A stretch of 64,000 nucleotides of DNA from the NCBI RefSeq assembly GCF_003336245.1, contig NZ_QPHM01000003.1, forward strand, positions 310,001 through 374,000, in the 5' to 3' direction. Positions within the stretch are counted from its first letter, which is position 1. Every line of letters begins with the position of its first letter. Positions 62,029 through 64,000 of the stretch are shown piece after piece. A program made the translations under genes and the position numbers. The stretch is from Haloplanus salinus. GTDB lineage: Archaea > Halobacteriota > Halobacteria > Halobacteriales > Haloferacaceae. Below the pieces are notes generated by a model that was not told where the DNA came from, did no database searches, and saw nothing but the letters and a program-made list of their open reading frames with translations.

Positions 62029-63325
62029 GTGAATCGCCTCGGGGTCAAGCCCCGAGGCTTCCCGTTTCTACGACATGACGTGCAGACACGGACTCGAAGT
62101 GAGTCGTGTCCGTAGCGGTCACAGTCTCCACGGGCGTTGATTCGGGCCATCCCAGCCCTAATTCAGAAAAGCCACTCTGCAACACGTTTATCGCCGCGTT
62201 CGCATCCCTATCCGTCTCGAATCCGCACGACGGGCAGAAGTGTTCCCTGACCCAGATGGGTTTCGCTGTCTCTACGCCACATGACGCACACTCTTTCGTC
62301 GTCCCAGCGGCTTCGACCTGTACGATGTGACATCCGTACAGGTCGGCCTTGTATTCGAGCAACGTGATGAATTGTCGCCACGCCGCATCCTGCTTGTTCC
62401 GAGCGTTATGCGACTGTTCAAGCATCCCTTTCACGTCCAAGTCTTCCACGAACACGGCGTCGTACTCTCGGACGAGCCACGTCGTAATCTTGTGCTGGTA
62501 GTCCAGCACCTTCCGCTTGATATGGCGCTTCACCTTCGCCACCTCCCGGCGTTGCTTCTCGTAGTTGTTCGACTCCTTCTCCTTGCGAGACAACGTACGT
62601 TGCTCGCGTCGGAGCCGTTCGTACTCGTCTTTGAGGTCGAACCAGTCTACAGTCTTCCCGTCCGACGTGTGGATGTAGTTGAGGATGCCGAGGTCAATCC
62701 CGACGCTGTTACTCGCGTCCAGCGAGTCCACGTCGGGTTTCTCGGGGAGGTATGCATCGTCGGTTTCCAACCCGAAGGAGACGAACCAGTCGCCGGTCGT
62801 CTCTTTTTTGAACGTGACTTCTTTGATAGTGGCGTGGTCGGGAATCGGGCGGTGGTAACGGATTCTCACCCAGCCGATTTTGCTGAAGCGGACGTATGCA
62901 AACCTGTCGCGGCCCCTCTTTTCATCGAGGTCGAAACCGGACTGGTTGTAGGTCACGCTCCGATAGTCGGTGGGGGCTTGCCGTTTGAGCCGACCGACGT
63001 TGTAGCCCTTCTCTTTCTTCTTGCGAAGGTTCGAGAGGTTGCGGTGGAAGCGGGCAACGGTGGCTTGGGCGGCTTTCGAGTGTAGCCCGCTGAACACCGG
63101 CCACTTGTGTTTCCACTCGGGGAGTCGGTTATTCTGGTCGTACTCGCTCGGCTTGTCGTCTTCTGGGGCTTGTTCGTAGTCCCAGCGGACGTGGTTGTAC
63201 AATTGACGATGAACGTTCAGATGGTATTCCAGTCCCTCCGCTACCTCATCTGTCGGGTAGGCGTGGTAGCGGTGACTGTACTCCATCGCTGTCTCTTGAT
63301 TAGCAATATATTCACTTAATCGTTT
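62029..63325 (-). mobile_element. IS1341-type TnpB element inserted in a plasmid gene
   Basis: The right end lies at about 62029 (GTGAATCG), with the end hairpin built from CCTCGGGG and CCCCGAGG around TCAAG (62037-62057). The left end lies close to 63325 (AT-rich TATATTCACTTAATC, then the host gene resumes). It carries one gene, tnpB. The host gene is split by it. Confidence 0.65.
62045..63286 (-). CDS. tnpB: TnpB, IS200/IS605-family RNA-guided nuclease (intact)
   Basis: This 413-residue TnpB starts MEYSHRYHAYPTDEVAEGLE at the ATG complementary to 63284-63286. It has D198 in VGIDLGILN, E281 in AVFVEDLDVKGM and D361 in TDRDANAAINVL, plus the zinc ribbon CASCGV ... CPSCGF. All sites for RuvC catalysis are present. 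The lysine- and arginine-rich segment of about 195-260 (RLRREQRTLSRKEKESNNYE) is typical of this group. It is unlike the other TnpBs in the window and represents a separate element. Confidence 0.9.
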   Translation of the reverse strand: MEYSHRYHAYPTDEVAEGLEYHLNVHRQLYNHVRWDYEQAPEDDKPSEYDQNNRLPEWKHKWPVFSGLHSKAAQATVARFHRNLSNLRKKKEKGYNVGRLKRQAPTDYRSVTYNQSGFDLDEKRGRDRFAYVRFSKIGWVRIRYHRPIPDHATIKEVTFKKETTGDWFVSFGLETDDAYLPEKPDVDSLDASNSVGIDLGILNYIHTSDGKTVDWFDLKDEYERLRREQRTLSRKEKESNNYEKQRREVAKVKRHIKRKVLDYQHKITTWLVREYDAVFVEDLDVKGMLEQSHNARNKQDAAWRQFITLLEYKADLYGCHIVQVEAAGTTKECASCGVETAKPIWVREHFCPSCGFETDRDANAAINVLQSGFSELGLGWPESTPVETVTATDTTHFESVSARHVVETGSLGA

Positions 63326-63565
63326 GTCTCAGGGGCTGTCGGCTTCATCCCCGGGGTATTCGCCTTGACCGCCGATAAACACGATCGGCCCTGGCGGGTA
63401 CTGTGTAAACACGAGCTGCTCGCGTCTATCATTGCCGGCGGCGTCGACTCGATTTTCCTGCCGGTCACTCGGGGACTGGACATCCCGCATCGGGCGCGAC
63501 GGTTCGTGAGTCCGGCCATCGCCAGCCGTCACACGCCTCGGACCAACTCGGAACTTCACCGATGA
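63326..63565 (+). pseudogene. 3' part of the IS-interrupted gene
   Basis: After the left end of the TnpB element the plus strand reads GAVGFIPGVFALTADKHDRP, WRVLCKHELLASIIAGGVDS and IFLPVTRGLDIPHRARRFVS to a stop at 63565. No in-frame start lies at its beginning (a stop sits in the element end). It is in the right place and strand to be the C-terminus of the gene starting at 61203; together they would encode about 355 residues. No known domain is recognised. Confidence 0.55.
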
Positions 63566-63605
63566 GTCTCCAGCGAGAGGATCTGCGCACGTAGATCGCC
63601 ACGAA

Positions 63606-63646
63606 GTTACCCCACAAACTGATCCTGTTCGTCTCTGTGGGGTAAC
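63606..63646. repeat. Dispersed inverted repeat, copy d
   Basis: GTTACCCCAC (63606-63615) and GTGGGGTAAC (63637-63646) form a perfect 10-bp inverted repeat with a 21-base centre. It lies about 105 bases upstream of the gene at 63752. Confidence 0.8.
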
Positions 63647-63751
63647 TCAGCGACAGTTAGACTTCAAACTCTCGGGATCCGGCCAGACTCGGACCAGAGA
63701 ATTTTTCGTCGCGAGCGGAGTTATTAATCGGTCTCCCCGTCAAGAAATCAC

Positions 63752-64000
63752 ATGTCTCCATCTGATGAGGAGTCTCCAAACGACGGCGGCGTCGATCTCG
63801 ACGTGATCCAGTCCGACCTATCGGACATGCAATCCAGCCTCGCTGACCACTACGCCCTGCTCGAACGTGGCCCCGAAATCCGGGACGAGCACGTCATCGA
63901 GAGTGAAGTCGAGGTCGTTGTCCCGCCAATTATTGCTGATTACGTCCGGGCGGTTGTCCGCGAAGCTGCCGCGATGACCGTCGAGGAACGTGACCAGTTC
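63752..64000 (+). CDS. N-terminal part of a protein of unknown function
   Basis: The first 83 codons of a gene that leaves the window. It begins MSPSDEESPNDGGVDLDVIQ and contains MQSSLADHYALLERGPEIRD and EVEVVVPPIIADYVRAVVRE. A TATA element (TTATTAAT, 63721-63728) lies about 27 bases before the ATG, as for a leaderless haloarchaeal transcript. I do not recognise a family from this part. Confidence 0.55.
   Translation, partial: MSPSDEESPNDGGVDLDVIQSDLSDMQSSLADHYALLERGPEIRDEHVIESEVEVVVPPIIADYVRAVVREAAAMTVEERDQF

Noticed and set aside
1-64000. tRNA, rRNA or CRISPR loci
   Set aside because: I saw no cloverleaf with a T-loop GTTCGA-type core in a plausible tRNA, no rRNA stretch and no repeat-spacer array; a dedicated search with covariance models would be decisive.

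Overview
The window is haloarchaeal. Proteins are strongly acidic and GC is mostly high. It carries TFB-type transcription factors, RPA/RPAP single-strand DNA-binding proteins, a PCNA fragment, TATA-type promoters with short or no leaders, and PGF-type surface proteins. Seven TnpB loci of the IS200/IS605 (IS1341-like) kind with no visible TnpA, repeated and broken copies of replication genes, and no ribosomal, tRNA or core housekeeping genes point to a megaplasmid or an accessory region of a secondary chromosome. No Orc1/Cdc6 or RepH initiator was recognised.

Layout. 0-5.8 kb: the end of a class III aminotransferase, a transposase relic, an uncharacterised protein, a primase-polymerase, a TnpB, a small zinc protein and a short OB-fold protein. 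5.9-12.0 kb: a lower-GC island with an XPB-like helicase read divergently from five overlapping genes for coiled-coil plus winged-helix proteins, the last four in an A-B-A-B paralogue pattern. This is the best candidate for an undescribed system. 12.1-14.8 kb: a TFB stump joined to the 3' end of a second primase-polymerase, then an RPA-RPAP fusion. 15.2-19.1 kb: a GLUG-repeat surface protein. 19.6-21.8 kb: an RPAP relic, a TnpB broken by a double-hairpin insertion, and a DUF555 protein. 22-34 kb: a metabolic block with two DUF4397 proteins, two ferredoxin-reductase-like flavoproteins, an acetolactate-synthase-like/aldehyde-dehydrogenase operon, a shortened flavoprotein, a cysteine hydrolase and an ABC exporter. 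34-44.5 kb: a TRAM protein, three TnpBs, a long OB-fold protein, an MNT-HEPN toxin-antitoxin pair, an intact TFB and a pcna 3' fragment next to an IS end. 44.7-52.2 kb: a rhomboid protease beside a 2179-residue surface protein with two von Willebrand D domains and a serine protease domain. 52.6-63.6 kb: a plasmid-type cassette (conserved unknown, AAA ATPase, winged-helix DUF7342, VWA/HExxH protein) punctured by two TnpB elements.

How the parts fit. The OB, primase, TFB, PCNA and small zinc genes are a replication/transcription kit present in several partly ruined copies, suggesting repeated fusion and recombination of plasmids. A dispersed inverted repeat, GTTACCCCAC with its complement about 21 bases away, occurs four times between 33.8 and 63.7 kb, three times upstream of plasmid genes, and may mark a shared regulator or maintenance site. 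Family assignments rest on motif reading and memory of families. No database search was run.
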